A stretch of DNA of 64,000 bases from Rhodospirillales bacterium (GTDB lineage: Bacteria > Pseudomonadota > Alphaproteobacteria > ATCC43930 > CGMCC-115725), in NCBI GenBank assembly GCA_027315365.1, contig DAHUYF010000117.1, forward strand, positions 1 to 64,000. Direction: 5' to 3'. The translations under genes were made by a program, and so were the position numbers. Within the stretch, counting starts at the first letter, position 1. Every line of letters begins with the position of its first letter. The notes beneath the pieces are model-generated. The model did no database searches, was not told where the DNA came from, and saw only the letters and a list, made by a program, of their open reading frames with translations. Of this stretch, positions 16,278 to 24,686 are shown in pieces.

Positions 16278-17981
16278 TCAGCAGGCCTTCTTGGCCTGGG
16301 CTCCGGGCGCCGCATCCTTCAGCAGCCAAGGCTGCTCGATCGACGGCCTGCCGAAATAATAGCCCTGCAGCAAGCCTACGCCCTCGCGACGCAGGATCGC
16401 CGCTTCCTGCGCGGTCTCGACGCATTCCGCCACCGTAGCGAGGCCGAGGCCGCTGGCCAGCCCGACGAGATGGCGCAGGAACACCTGGTTGTCGTAGTTC
16501 TGGCCGAGATTGCGCACGAAGGAGCCGTCGATCTTGACCGTGTCGACCGCCAGCGCCTGCAGATGGCGCAGCGAGGTGAAGCCGGCGCCGAAATCGTCGA
16601 GCGCGATGCGACAGCCGAGTTCGCGCAGCGATCCCACGAAGCGCGCGCTTTCCTCGATGTCGTGCAGCGCGGCCGTCTCGGTGATCTCGACCACCAGCCG
16701 GCTCGCCAGCTCCGGCTTGCCCTTCAGCATGGTGGTGATCGCCCGCAGCCAGGCGTAATCGGTGGCGGTCAGGCCGGAGATGTTGAAGCCGAGGCAGATG
16801 CCGGGATGCGCCGCGACATCGGCGACCGCCATTTCCAGCACGTGGCGGTCGATGACGCGAATGAAGCCCAGCTGCTCGAGGATCGGCACGAACGCACCGG
16901 CGGAGATGACGCTGCCGTCCTCGCCGATCATGCGCAGCAGGCATTCGTAATAATCGACAGCGCCGGTATCGGCATCGACCACCGGCTGATAGGCGAAGAC
17001 GAGCCGGTCGTCGCGCAGCGCGCGCTGCACCCGCTCGCCCAGCGCCATGCCCATGCGGTGGTGGCGACGCTGCTCCTCGGACAGGCGATAGGGGATGAAG
17101 CAGTTGCGCCCGGCCCGCTTGGCCTCGGCGAGCGCGGTCTCGGCGCGCGTCATCACCTCGTAGGAGGTCTTGGCCTGCTCGGGGAAGGTGGCGCCGCCGA
17201 CCGACACCGTGACGTAGACGGGCCCCGCGGCGGTGGCAACCGGCGTCTGGCTCGCCGCGGAGAGGATCTTTTCCGCCGCCACCGCGATATGCTCTTCGGC
17301 GCAATTCGCCAGCACGATGCCGAAGCGATCGCCGCCGACGCGGCCGATGACGTCGCTCACGCGCAGGCAGCGGTCGAGGCGCTGGCCGATGGCGACGATC
17401 ACCGCATCGGCCGCCTCGTAGCCCAGCGCGTCGTTGACCGCGGTGAGCTTGTCGATGCCGACGGCGAGATAGGCGCCGACGTTGCCTGAGCGCAGGCTCG
17501 AAGAGACGACGTGATCGAGCGCCTCGCGCAGCCGCTTCTTGTTGAAGTGCCCGGTGAGGTCGTCGTAATTCGCTGCGTGCTCCAGCCGCAACTCCTGCGC
17601 CTTGCGGCCGGTGATGAGGCGCCAGACGCCGTGCATGCGCAGCGGACGGCCGGTGGCGTCGAACATGGCGGAGCCGCGGTCATGCACCCAGGCGAAGCCG
17701 CCGTTCTCGGCGCGCACGCGGAATTCGCAGTCGAAGGTGGCGCGCCGCGTCCAGTGCGCGTTGAGCCGCTGTTGGCGGAGCAACAGATCGTCGGGATTGA
17801 GCCGGCCCGCCAGCGCCCGGCCGGTGGCGATGGCGCCGGTATCGACGACGCCGAGCATGGACGCGATCGGGCCGTGCCAGGCGATGGCATCGGTGGCGAG
17901 ATCCCAGTCATAGGCGACGTCACCGGCGGCGGTGAGGGCAGCCTCCAGGCGATGCGGCACGTCTTTCTCGTCCGGAGCCAT
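16278..17981 (-). CDS. PAS-GGDEF-EAL protein, probable c-di-GMP phosphodiesterase
   Basis: A 567-aa protein from ATG 17981 (GTG 17996 and TTG 18032 are alternatives). A PAS-like N-terminus (AYDWDLATDAIAWHG) is followed by a GGDEF domain whose signature reads RVGGDRFGIVL, with Glu replaced by Arg, so cyclase activity is unlikely. The C-terminal EAL domain has ECLLR instead of EALLR but retains the other metal/catalytic residues: GFNISG (Asn), VVEITE (Glu), ALDDFGAG (Asp-Asp), VKIDGSF (Lys), ECVET (Glu) and LLQGYYFG (Gln). Hydrolysis of c-di-GMP is therefore the likely activity, with the GGDEF domain as regulator. No membrane segment is seen. Confidence 0.9.
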   Translation of the reverse strand: MAPDEKDVPHRLEAALTAAGDVAYDWDLATDAIAWHGPIASMLGVVDTGAIATGRALAGRLNPDDLLLRQQRLNAHWTRRATFDCEFRVRAENGGFAWVHDRGSAMFDATGRPLRMHGVWRLITGRKAQELRLEHAANYDDLTGHFNKKRLREALDHVVSSSLRSGNVGAYLAVGIDKLTAVNDALGYEAADAVIVAIGQRLDRCLRVSDVIGRVGGDRFGIVLANCAEEHIAVAAEKILSAASQTPVATAAGPVYVTVSVGGATFPEQAKTSYEVMTRAETALAEAKRAGRNCFIPYRLSEEQRRHHRMGMALGERVQRALRDDRLVFAYQPVVDADTGAVDYYECLLRMIGEDGSVISAGAFVPILEQLGFIRVIDRHVLEMAVADVAAHPGICLGFNISGLTATDYAWLRAITTMLKGKPELASRLVVEITETAALHDIEESARFVGSLRELGCRIALDDFGAGFTSLRHLQALAVDTVKIDGSFVRNLGQNYDNQVFLRHLVGLASGLGLATVAECVETAQEAAILRREGVGLLQGYYFGRPSIEQPWLLKDAAPGAQAKKAC

Positions 17982-18106
17982 ATGTCGCGCGCTCACTGAA
18001 TGATTCGGGCGATCACCAAACCATGGTGCCAACCCTCGAACCTACTGCGGAGCATAGTGGGAACCAATTTATGAAAGCTTAAGTCGCAAGCCGGCGACCG
18101 CTCTCT

Positions 18107-18907
18107 TCAGGATGGCGTGTGTGCCCCGAGGAAGGGGAGCACGGCTTGGTTAAATTCGCGCGGCATGACCTGCGTGAAGCAATGGCCACCCTGGCCGAAG
18201 AATTTCACTTCGGCGCCGGGCACGAGGCGGGCAAGCTCCTCGGAAAAATAGGCCGGCGTCACCACGTCGTCCTGCGCCGCGACGATGAGCGCCGGCGTAC
18301 GGATGCGGGCGAGATCGTCGGTGCGATCGAAGGCCAGAACCGCGTCGATGCGGCTCATGATGATCTCCGGCGGCGCGAAGGTGGCCAGCGACTGGGCCTC
18401 GATCTGACGCAGCTTCTCGTTGTTGCGCGCCACCCAGAAGGGCGGGTAGAGCAGCAAGGTCGAGGCCTGGAGATAGGTTGCGGGACCGAGACGCTGCAGG
18501 ATATCCTTGCGCAGCGCGAAGAGCCGCCGGAAATAGGCGTCCGCCTTGGTCCAACTCGCGGCAATCACCATGCTCGCCAGCCGCTCCGGATTTTCGATGG
18601 CGAGCACCTGGGCGATGGCGCCGCCGGTCGAATGCCCCACCACATGCGCGCGGTCGATGCCGAGTGCGTCCATCAGCCGGACGACATCCTCCGCCATGCG
18701 CTCGACCGTGTAGGAGATGCGGCTGTGGTCGCTTTGGCCGACGCCGCGATGATCGTGCAGGACCACCTCGAAACGCTTGCCGAAGCTCGCAATCTGCTCG
18801 CGCCAGAACGAGGCGAGGCCGCCGAGGCCGCTGACGAACAGAACCGGGAAGCCAGTCCCGTGCCGTTCGTAATAGAGATGGCAATCGCCGATCGAGATAC
18901 GCGGCAT
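18107..18907 (-). CDS. Alpha/beta hydrolase (RutD/3-oxoadipate enol-lactonase-like)
   Basis: A 266-aa hydrolase: ISIGDCHLYYERHGTGFPVL, the oxyanion region LFVSGLGGLASFW, DHRGVGQSD, the nucleophile elbow VVGHSTGGAIAQ and the C-terminal His in FFGQGGHCFTQV with acid in VAAQDDVVTP. Sequence style is that of RutD, enol-lactonases and esterases; the substrate cannot be told. The start MPRISIGD at 18907 is the first residue of the fold. It stands alone on the minus strand next to the GGDEF-EAL gene. Confidence 0.85.
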   Translation of the reverse strand: MPRISIGDCHLYYERHGTGFPVLFVSGLGGLASFWREQIASFGKRFEVVLHDHRGVGQSDHSRISYTVERMAEDVVRLMDALGIDRAHVVGHSTGGAIAQVLAIENPERLASMVIAASWTKADAYFRRLFALRKDILQRLGPATYLQASTLLLYPPFWVARNNEKLRQIEAQSLATFAPPEIIMSRIDAVLAFDRTDDLARIRTPALIVAAQDDVVTPAYFSEELARLVPGAEVKFFGQGGHCFTQVMPREFNQAVLPFLGAHTPS

Positions 18908-19574
18908 GGCAGAGAAAATCCCGGCGGGGACGCAAGCGCCTCGTTTACCGCCCGCCCGGGGTCCTGTCAAACGACGCGCGCGATGGACAGCCATGCGCCC
19001 GCAGAAAGGCCGCTCGCGCCGTGATTGTGACCGGGACGCCCGCGCGCTTCGCGCCCCGCGCGCACGCCGGCTCCACGGACGCAGCCGCGGGTCGGCGGAA
19101 CTTCAATCACGCAGCGAGTGTTAGCGACCCGATGCGCGAACCAAAAAATTCTGTCGGTGCCGCCGCCGCGGTGGACGGAGGTGCGCCGCGGAGGAATGCC
19201 GAAGAGGTTCGGCGCAAGGCAACGGCTGGGCGGCGCTTACCGGCGCTTCCAGACGGCAGCCGCGTGCACCTGCCGCTACCGCACATTGCCCGAGCGGGCG
19301 AGCTATTCAGCTGAAGGATATGCCAGCCAGCGCGCGCCTTTCCCGGCACCCGCAAAATCTTCGGTACCGCGCGCGAGATGATTGCAGACACGAAATCCGG
19401 TTGAAGTCGCCGCCCTCGTCGCCTACCTTGGTTTCTTACCGGGACGTTGCATGGAAGTGATCCGTCCACATCGGGCCCGACAATACGCACCTTCCGTATG
19501 AACGTTGCCCTGACGGCTTGTCGGACGCCTCGCGGCGCACCGCTCCCTTCCCTCCTGCCTCGTCATCAAATCCC
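18908..19574. other. Long intergenic stretch, no convincing gene
   Basis: About 670 bases. Several open frames up to about 130 codons cross it on both strands but none has conserved features, a plausible binding site or typical codon use. TTGAAG (19401) and TACCTT (19424) with 17-bp spacing could be a weak promoter for the XRE gene at 19575. Could hold a small RNA or decayed DNA; nothing can be asserted. Confidence 0.4.
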
Positions 19575-19958
19575 ATGAACACGACGGAATTGAAGCGAAC
19601 GACCGGCCGCACCCAGGATATCGACCGGCATGTCGGTGCCCGGATCCGCGAGCGTCGGATCATGCTCGGCCTGACGCAGCAGCAGCTCGCCGACCTCATC
19701 GGCGTGACCTACCAGCAGGCGCACAAATACGAACGCGGCATCAACCGCGTGTCGGCGGGACGGTTGTTCGAGATCGCCCGGGTGCTGAGCGTTCCGGTCA
19801 GCTATTTCTTCGAAGGACTGGACAACCAGAGCGGCCGGCCGGTGAGCCAGCGCGAGCGCATGTGCCTGGAGCTGGCGCGCAATTTCGCGCAGATCCCGAA
19901 CGAGCGGCATCAGGAGGCGCTGAGCCAACTCGCCCGCGCGCTGGCGACCCAGCATTAG
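19575..19958 (+). CDS. XRE-family transcriptional regulator
   Basis: A 127-aa protein. After a short basic leader, residues about 17-75 form a Cro/CI helix-turn-helix: VGARIRERRIMLGLTQQQLA, IGVTYQQAHKYERGINRVSA, GRLFEIARVLSVPVSYFFEG. The C-terminal 40 residues (ERMCLELARNFAQIPNERHQ) form a helix typical of a compact alphaproteobacterial regulator group with no ligand domain. ATG 19575 is the likely start; a longer frame from 19518 adds an unconserved leader. No obvious target operon adjoins it. Confidence 0.9.
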   Translation: MNTTELKRTTGRTQDIDRHVGARIRERRIMLGLTQQQLADLIGVTYQQAHKYERGINRVSAGRLFEIARVLSVPVSYFFEGLDNQSGRPVSQRERMCLELARNFAQIPNERHQEALSQLARALATQH

Positions 19959-19986
19959 ACGCCCGGCGCCGCGCCCCGGCAGGCGG

Positions 19987-20004
19987 CGGGGCTTCCACGC
20001 CCCG
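19987..20004. terminator. Short hairpin between convergent genes
   Basis: CGGGGC, 6-nt loop, GCCCCG, between the XRE gene (+) and the small gene at 20010-20285 (-). GC-rich with no T-run; a weak terminator for either side. Confidence 0.35.
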
Positions 20005-20009
20005 AAACG

Positions 20010-20285
20010 TCAGGCGGCGTCGAGATGCTTCAGCACGATGATGAGCACCGCGGCCTGGTCGGGATCGGTGCGGCGCAGAAGCTCCTGCTCGATCTGGGTT
20101 GACAGGTCCTGGCGAAGCAGGCTGCTGCGAGCCTGCGGCAGTCTGCGGCAATCGTCGTCCAGCGATCGCAGGACCTGCTGAAGCTCCAATCGCCAGCCAT
20201 CGACCCTACAGCCTTGCGACGCCAAGTCGCGAACGAGGCGATGGTAGCGCCCGAAGAGTCCGATTGTCTCCATCTCCGCGCCCAT
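20010..20285 (-). CDS. Small hypothetical protein
   Basis: A 91-aa, mostly helical protein (METIGLFGRYHRLVRDLASQ near the start; SLLRQDLSTQIEQELLRRTD later) ending in VLIIVLKHLDAA. I do not recognise the family. The start may be ATG 20285 (preceded closely by GGAAAGG) or the internal ATG 20273. It is convergent with the XRE gene and borders the AT-rich repeat region, so its promoter probably lies there. Confidence 0.55.
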   Translation of the reverse strand: MGAEMETIGLFGRYHRLVRDLASQGCRVDGWRLELQQVLRSLDDDCRRLPQARSSLLRQDLSTQIEQELLRRTDPDQAAVLIIVLKHLDAA

Positions 20286-20375
20286 CCTTTCCGCGCGCGC
20301 GAGAGAGCCGCAAGCCGAGAATCCGTCGCGTCTCTCGCCAGCGCAAGTTACATGGGTTTAAAGCCTGCATAGTCA

Positions 20376-20646
20376 AGTTTCATATCATATCATAGATGCT
20401 TTAAACATCATATATTAATAGCAAAGGCTCATGATTAGAGAAATGAGCGACGGCAGCGCTGACGCGCCGGCACGATTGCGTCGCTATGGCCTGTCGGGCT
20501 GGCCTATCTCGGCCTCCCGCCGGGACCGTCATCACGGTGGCGGCGTCCCGTATCGACCGGATGCAGTCGGGACCGTTGACCTCTATTTAGAGGCATGATA
20601 TTAGAATATTGATTGTTTAAACATCATACAACCATCATAAATGATG
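20376..20646. promoter_or_regulatory. AT-rich region with repeated CATCATA motifs
   Basis: Two AT-rich patches flank a GC-rich core. TTTAAACATCATA occurs twice exactly (20400-20412 and 20616-20628); TCATATCATATCATAG precedes the first, and a perfect dyad CATCAT-AA-ATGATG (20633-20646) follows the second. The composition contrasts sharply with the GC-rich surroundings. It lies upstream of the small XRE gene and the membrane-complex operon, so an operator/promoter region is the simplest reading. Confidence 0.55.
20431..20598 (+). CDS. Possible small protein between the repeats
   Basis: An ATG-started frame of 55 codons (begins MIREMSDGSA, ends VDLYLEA), preceded by AAAGG five bases before the start. 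It fits exactly between the two TTTAAACATCATA repeats. No family recognised. It may be chance. Confidence 0.25.
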   Translation: MIREMSDGSADAPARLRRYGLSGWPISASRRDRHHGGGVPYRPDAVGTVDLYLEA

Positions 20647-20710
20647 CAAAAAACATGAATCTCTGCATAATCCACCTCGAGATCCCGGCAATCCCCAGCG
20701 GAAATCAGCC

Positions 20711-20968
20711 TTGCTCACCGCCGCTCAACTGAAGGCCGCCCGAGCGCTGGTCGGCATGGAGCAGCGGGCGCTGGCCGAAGCGTCGGGCGTGTCGCTGCCG
20801 ACCATTCAGCGCATGGAAGCAAGCACCGGCACGGTTCGCGGCGTGATCGAGACCCTGATGAAGGTCATGGCCGCGCTCGAAACCGCCGGGGTCGAGTTCA
20901 TCAACGAAGGCGCGGCCAGCGCCGGCGGCGGCGGCCGTGGCGTGCGCCTGCGCAAGCGCTCAGAGTGA
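20711..20968 (+). CDS. Small XRE-type regulator
   Basis: An 85-aa protein, TTG start. LTAAQLKAARALVGMEQRAL, then ASGVSLPTIQRMEASTGTV, is a Cro/CI helix-turn-helix; the tail ALETAGVEFINEGAASAGGG and GRGVRLRK is the usual ending of a small alphaproteobacterial regulator group in which the EFI..G..GVRL segment forms a short beta structure. It lies 72 bp upstream of the membrane-complex operon on the same strand and downstream of the CATCATA repeats, which are its plausible binding sites. Start codon TTG is supported by the family's usual MLTxxQxxAAR beginning. Confidence 0.85.
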   Translation: MLTAAQLKAARALVGMEQRALAEASGVSLPTIQRMEASTGTVRGVIETLMKVMAALETAGVEFINEGAASAGGGGRGVRLRKRSE

Positions 20969-21040
20969 GCATCCGAGCGACATGCCTTTGTGCACGGCCA
21001 TGCAAGCGCGCGTGACGCCAGGCCGCACCAGGGCGGTCGC

Positions 21041-23062
21041 TTGCCGCCTCCGGTCTCTTCCGCCGTGCTGACCCTCGTCGCCGCCCTGCTCGCCCTCTAC
21101 GGCGCCGCGGCGCTGCTCGGCGTCGTCGGCGGCCGGCGCGTGCTCGTACCGGTCTACGTCCTGAGCGGGTTGGCCGCCGCCGCCACGGCGCTCGGCGCCG
21201 CCCGATTTCTCGCTTCCGGCGCGGCGCCCGAGACCGCCGTGCTGCCGTTGGGGCTGCCCTGGATCGGCGCGCATTTCCGCATCGACGCCTTGAGCGCCTT
21301 CTTCCTGTTCGTGCTCGGCACGGCGGGGGCGCTTACCAGCCTGTTCGCGGTCGATTACGGCGGCCATGACGACGATCCCGGCCGCGTGCTGCCCTTCTAT
21401 CCCGCCTTTCTTGCCGGCATGAGCCTGGTGCTCGTCGCCGACGACGCCTTTAGCTTCCTCGTCAGCTGGGAGACGATGTCGCTCGCCTCCTGGCTGCTGG
21501 TGCTGGCGACGCATCGCCAGAGCGAGACGCGCAGCGCGGCGTTTCTCTATCTCGTCATGGCAAGCATCGGCGTCGGCGCGCTGTTGCTGGGCTTCGGGCT
21601 GCTGGCCGGCGGCAGCGGCGACTTCGCCTTCGCCGCGCTGCGCGGTGCCGCGCTCGGTCCGTGGAAGAGCGGACTGTTCTTCGCGCTTGCCGTCATCGGC
21701 ACCGGCTCCAAGGCGGGCATGGTGCCGCTCCATGTCTGGCTGCCGCCGGCGCATGCCGCGGCGCCGAGCCACGTCTCGGCGCTGATGAGCGGCGTCATGA
21801 CCAAGGTGGCGATTTACGGCTTCATCCGCCTGCTGTTCGATCTCGCCGGACCGGCGCAATGGTGGTGGGGCGCGGTGGTCGTGGCGCTCGGCGGCATCAC
21901 CGCCTTGCTCGGCGTGCTCTACGCGGTGATGCAGAGCGATGTGAAGCGTCTGCTCGCCTATTCGACGGTCGAGAACATCGGCATCATCCTCATCGGCCTC
22001 GGCCTGGCGCTTGCCTTCCACGCCAACCACCTCGACCTGCTGGCGCAGCTGGCGCTGATCGCGGCGCTGTTGCACGCGTTCAACCATGCGACGTTCAAGA
22101 GCCTGCTGTTCCTGGGATCGGGCGCCATCCTGGTGGCGACGCATAGCCGCGACATGGACAAGCTGGGCGGCCTGATCCATCGCCTGCCGATGACCGCCGT
22201 GGCCTTTCTCGTCGGCGCGGTGGCCATCTCCGGGCTGCCGCCGTTCAACGGCTTCGTGTCGGAATGGCTGACCTTCCAGGCGATCGTCAACGGCGCGCTG
22301 CTGCCGCAATGGCTGCTGAAGCTGGCGGTCCCGGTGGTCGGTGCCATGCTGGCGTTGGCGGTGGCGCTCGCCGGGGTCGCCCTGGTCAAGGCGTTCGGCA
22401 TCATCTTCCTCGGCCGCCCGCGCAACAATGCCGCCGCGACGGCGCAGGAGACAGGCGCCCTGATGCTCGCCGCGATGCTGGCGCTGGCCGCGCTTTGCAT
22501 GGTGACGGGCGTGGCGCCGCAGCTCGTTCTGGCCCTGGCGCAGCCGGCGGCGACGCTGCTGCTGCCGCACGGCGCCGGCCTCGACCTCTCGAGCCCGCTC
22601 TGGCTTGCGCCGCTTGGTCCCGACCACAGCTCTTACAGCGGCGGCGTCATCCTGCTGGCGGTGACGTTCCTTGCGGCGCTGCTCGGGCTGGTCATCCACC
22701 GCTTCGCCTCCGACCGCGCGCGCCGCTCCGCGCCGTGGGATTGCGGCTTCCCGGACACGCGACCCGAGACCCAATACAGCGCCGCCGGCTTCGCACAGCC
22801 GATCCGCCGCATCTTCGGCGCGACGGTTTTCGCCGCGCGCGAGCGCATCGACATGCCGGCGCCGGGCGACACACGTCCCGCGCGGTTCGAGATCAGTTTT
22901 CGCGACCCCGTCTGGGAAGCGATCTACGCCCCGACGGCGCGGCTCGTCTCGCTGCTCGCCGACCGGCTCAACCTGCTGCAGTTCCAGACCATCCGCCGCT
23001 ACCTCTCGCTGATGTTCGCAGCGCTGGTGTTGCTGCTGCTCATCGTCGCGGTGAGCCAATGA
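21041..23062 (+). CDS. hyfB: HyfB-like proton-translocating membrane subunit
   Basis: A 673-aa polytopic membrane protein of the NuoL/NuoM/MrpA family. FRIDALSAFFLFVLG, SWETMSLASWLLV, GSKAGMVPLHVWLPPAHAAA (conserved Lys of the antiporter-like half channel), VKRLLAYSTVENIG and NHATFKSLLFLGSGAI are characteristic; the C-terminal extension (SAPWDCGFPDTRPETQYSA and RRIFGATVF) identifies HyfB/HycC rather than NuoL. Start uncertain: TTG 21041 has AGGGCGG upstream; an open frame reaches GTG 20990. It overlaps the next gene by ATGA. First gene of a six-gene complex. Confidence 0.92.
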   Translation: MPPPVSSAVLTLVAALLALYGAAALLGVVGGRRVLVPVYVLSGLAAAATALGAARFLASGAAPETAVLPLGLPWIGAHFRIDALSAFFLFVLGTAGALTSLFAVDYGGHDDDPGRVLPFYPAFLAGMSLVLVADDAFSFLVSWETMSLASWLLVLATHRQSETRSAAFLYLVMASIGVGALLLGFGLLAGGSGDFAFAALRGAALGPWKSGLFFALAVIGTGSKAGMVPLHVWLPPAHAAAPSHVSALMSGVMTKVAIYGFIRLLFDLAGPAQWWWGAVVVALGGITALLGVLYAVMQSDVKRLLAYSTVENIGIILIGLGLALAFHANHLDLLAQLALIAALLHAFNHATFKSLLFLGSGAILVATHSRDMDKLGGLIHRLPMTAVAFLVGAVAISGLPPFNGFVSEWLTFQAIVNGALLPQWLLKLAVPVVGAMLALAVALAGVALVKAFGIIFLGRPRNNAAATAQETGALMLAAMLALAALCMVTGVAPQLVLALAQPAATLLLPHGAGLDLSSPLWLAPLGPDHSSYSGGVILLAVTFLAALLGLVIHRFASDRARRSAPWDCGFPDTRPETQYSAAGFAQPIRRIFGATVFAARERIDMPAPGDTRPARFEISFRDPVWEAIYAPTARLVSLLADRLNLLQFQTIRRYLSLMFAALVLLLLIVAVSQ

Positions 23063-24006
23063 GATCGGCACTGCTGGAGCTGCTGCAGCTTGCCCTGCCG
23101 GTAGGGCTGGCGCCACTGCTCAGCGGGCTGGTGCGCAAGCTGAAGGCGCGGCTCAACGGCCGCATCGGCCCCGGCCTGCTGCAGCCCTATCGCGATCTGT
23201 CGCGGCTGCTGCGCAAGGAGGTGGTGCTGGCGCCCAACGCCTCCTGGCTGTTCCGTACCAGCCCTTACCTCATCTTCGCCGCCATATGGCTCGCCGCGGC
23301 AATCGTACCGACCTTCGCCACCGGCCTGCTGCTGAGCCGCACCGCCGATCTCATCGCGCTGGTGGCGCTGCTCGGCACGGCGCGCTTCGCGCTGGCGCTG
23401 GCCGGCATGGATGTCGGCACCGGCTTCGGCGGCATCGGCGCGTCGCGCGAGATGATGATCGCCTCGCTCGCCGAGCCGGCGATGCTGATGGTCACCTTCA
23501 CCGTGGCGCTGGTGGTGCGCTCGACCTCGCTGCAGCACATCGCCGAGTACCTGCTGACGCACGATGTCGGCATCCGCATCTCGCTGCTGCTGGGCGTGCT
23601 GTCGCTGCTCATCGTCGCCATCGCCGAGAACGCGCGCATTCCGGTGGACAATCCCGCCACCCATCTCGAGCTCACCATGGTGCACGAGGCGATGGTGCTG
23701 GAATATTCCGGCCGCCATCTCGCGCTGATCGAGGGCGCGGCGATGGTGAAGCTGCTGCTCTACGTCTCGCTCGTCGCCGCGATCTTCTTCCCCTGGGGCC
23801 TGGCGACGGATATCGACGACGCCCGCGCGCTCGCCGTCGGATTGGGCAGCTACGTGCTGAAGCTCGCCCTGGCCGGCGTCGCGCTCGCCTTCCTTGAGAC
23901 CAGCATCGCCAAGATGCGCGTCTTCCGTCTTGCCGAACTGCTCGGCGGCGCGCTGCTGCTGGGTCTGCTGGCGGCGATCTTCCTCTATGTGTCGCAGGAG
24001 CTGTAG
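23059..24006 (+). CDS. hyfC: HyfC-like membrane subunit (NuoH homologue)
   Basis: A 315-aa membrane protein with about eight helices. RLNGRIGPGLLQPYRDLSRLLRKE near residue 35 and IAENARIPVDNPATHLELTM near residue 195 are the two cytoplasmic loops of NuoH/HyfC that contact the peripheral arm and form the quinone-like cavity entrance. In hydrogenase-4 and formate hydrogenlyase it anchors the soluble subunits. Its start overlaps hyfB by 4 bp and the next gene starts 9 bp after its stop. Confidence 0.93.
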   Translation: MRSALLELLQLALPVGLAPLLSGLVRKLKARLNGRIGPGLLQPYRDLSRLLRKEVVLAPNASWLFRTSPYLIFAAIWLAAAIVPTFATGLLLSRTADLIALVALLGTARFALALAGMDVGTGFGGIGASREMMIASLAEPAMLMVTFTVALVVRSTSLQHIAEYLLTHDVGIRISLLLGVLSLLIVAIAENARIPVDNPATHLELTMVHEAMVLEYSGRHLALIEGAAMVKLLLYVSLVAAIFFPWGLATDIDDARALAVGLGSYVLKLALAGVALAFLETSIAKMRVFRLAELLGGALLLGLLAAIFLYVSQEL

Positions 24007-24014
24007 GAGGCAAG

Positions 24015-24686
24015 ATGCCGATCTTCGCCAACCCCGCCTACGACACCGCGCATCTGCTCGACACCTTCGTGCTGGTGCTGAGCTTCGCGCTGCTCTATCA
24101 GCGCCGGCTTTTCGCCATGATCACCCTCTATGCTTGGCAGGCCTTCTTTCTGGCGGCGGCCGCCGCATGGCAGGCCTATGCGCAGGACGCGCCGCACCTC
24201 TACATCACCGCCGCCATCGCCCTGGTCTTCAAGGCGATCGTCATTCCGCTCGCCCTCCACCGCATCATCATCTATCTCGACATCCACCGCAGCATTGAGA
24301 CCGCGCTCGGAATCGGCCCCACCATGGCGGTCGGCGTGGGCCTGGTGGCGCTCTCGATCCTGCTCGTGCTGCCGGTGACCGCCGCCTCGGGCGCGCTGAC
24401 GCGCGAGAGCCTCGCCGCGGCGCTGTCGGTGGTGCTGCTGGGCCTCCTGATGATGATCACGCGGCGCAACGCGGTCAGCCAGGTGGTGGGGTTCATGTCG
24501 CTCGAAAACGGCCTCATCCTCGCGGCGGTCGGCGTCAAGGGCATGCCGCTGGTGGTGGAGCTCTCCGTCGCCTTCTCGGTGATGGTCGCGTTCATCATCT
24601 TCGGCGTCTTCTTCTTCCATATCCGCGAGCGCTTCGACACGCTCGACGTCCATGACATGGAGCAGTTCCGCGGAGAGGGACGATGA
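24015..24686 (+). CDS. hyfE: HyfE-like membrane subunit
   Basis: A 223-aa membrane protein with six or seven helices, matching HyfE: LLDTFVLVLSFALLYQRRLF, IVIPLALHRIIIYL, and the NuoK-like core VSQVVGFMSLENGLILAAVG (about residues 154-173) with a Glu in a membrane helix, as used for proton transfer in NuoK/HyfE. It ends in a cytoplasmic tail (RERFDTLDVHDMEQFRGEGR) and overlaps hyfF by 4 bp. Confidence 0.92.
   Translation: MPIFANPAYDTAHLLDTFVLVLSFALLYQRRLFAMITLYAWQAFFLAAAAAWQAYAQDAPHLYITAAIALVFKAIVIPLALHRIIIYLDIHRSIETALGIGPTMAVGVGLVALSILLVLPVTAASGALTRESLAAALSVVLLGLLMMITRRNAVSQVVGFMSLENGLILAAVGVKGMPLVVELSVAFSVMVAFIIFGVFFFHIRERFDTLDVHDMEQFRGEGR

Noticed and set aside
18020-18060. tRNA-like T-arm (GGTTCGA on the minus strand)
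   Set aside because: The flanking bases do not form a T stem, and no anticodon or acceptor arm can be drawn around it.
18908-19574. Several 60-130 codon frames in the long intergenic stretch
   Set aside because: They overlap each other on both strands, lack ribosome binding sites and conserved motifs, and none is better than another.
20960-23116. A 718-codon minus-strand frame opposite hyfB
   Set aside because: It is an antisense shadow: rich in Arg, His, Gln and Glu with no domain, while the + strand encodes a conserved membrane protein.
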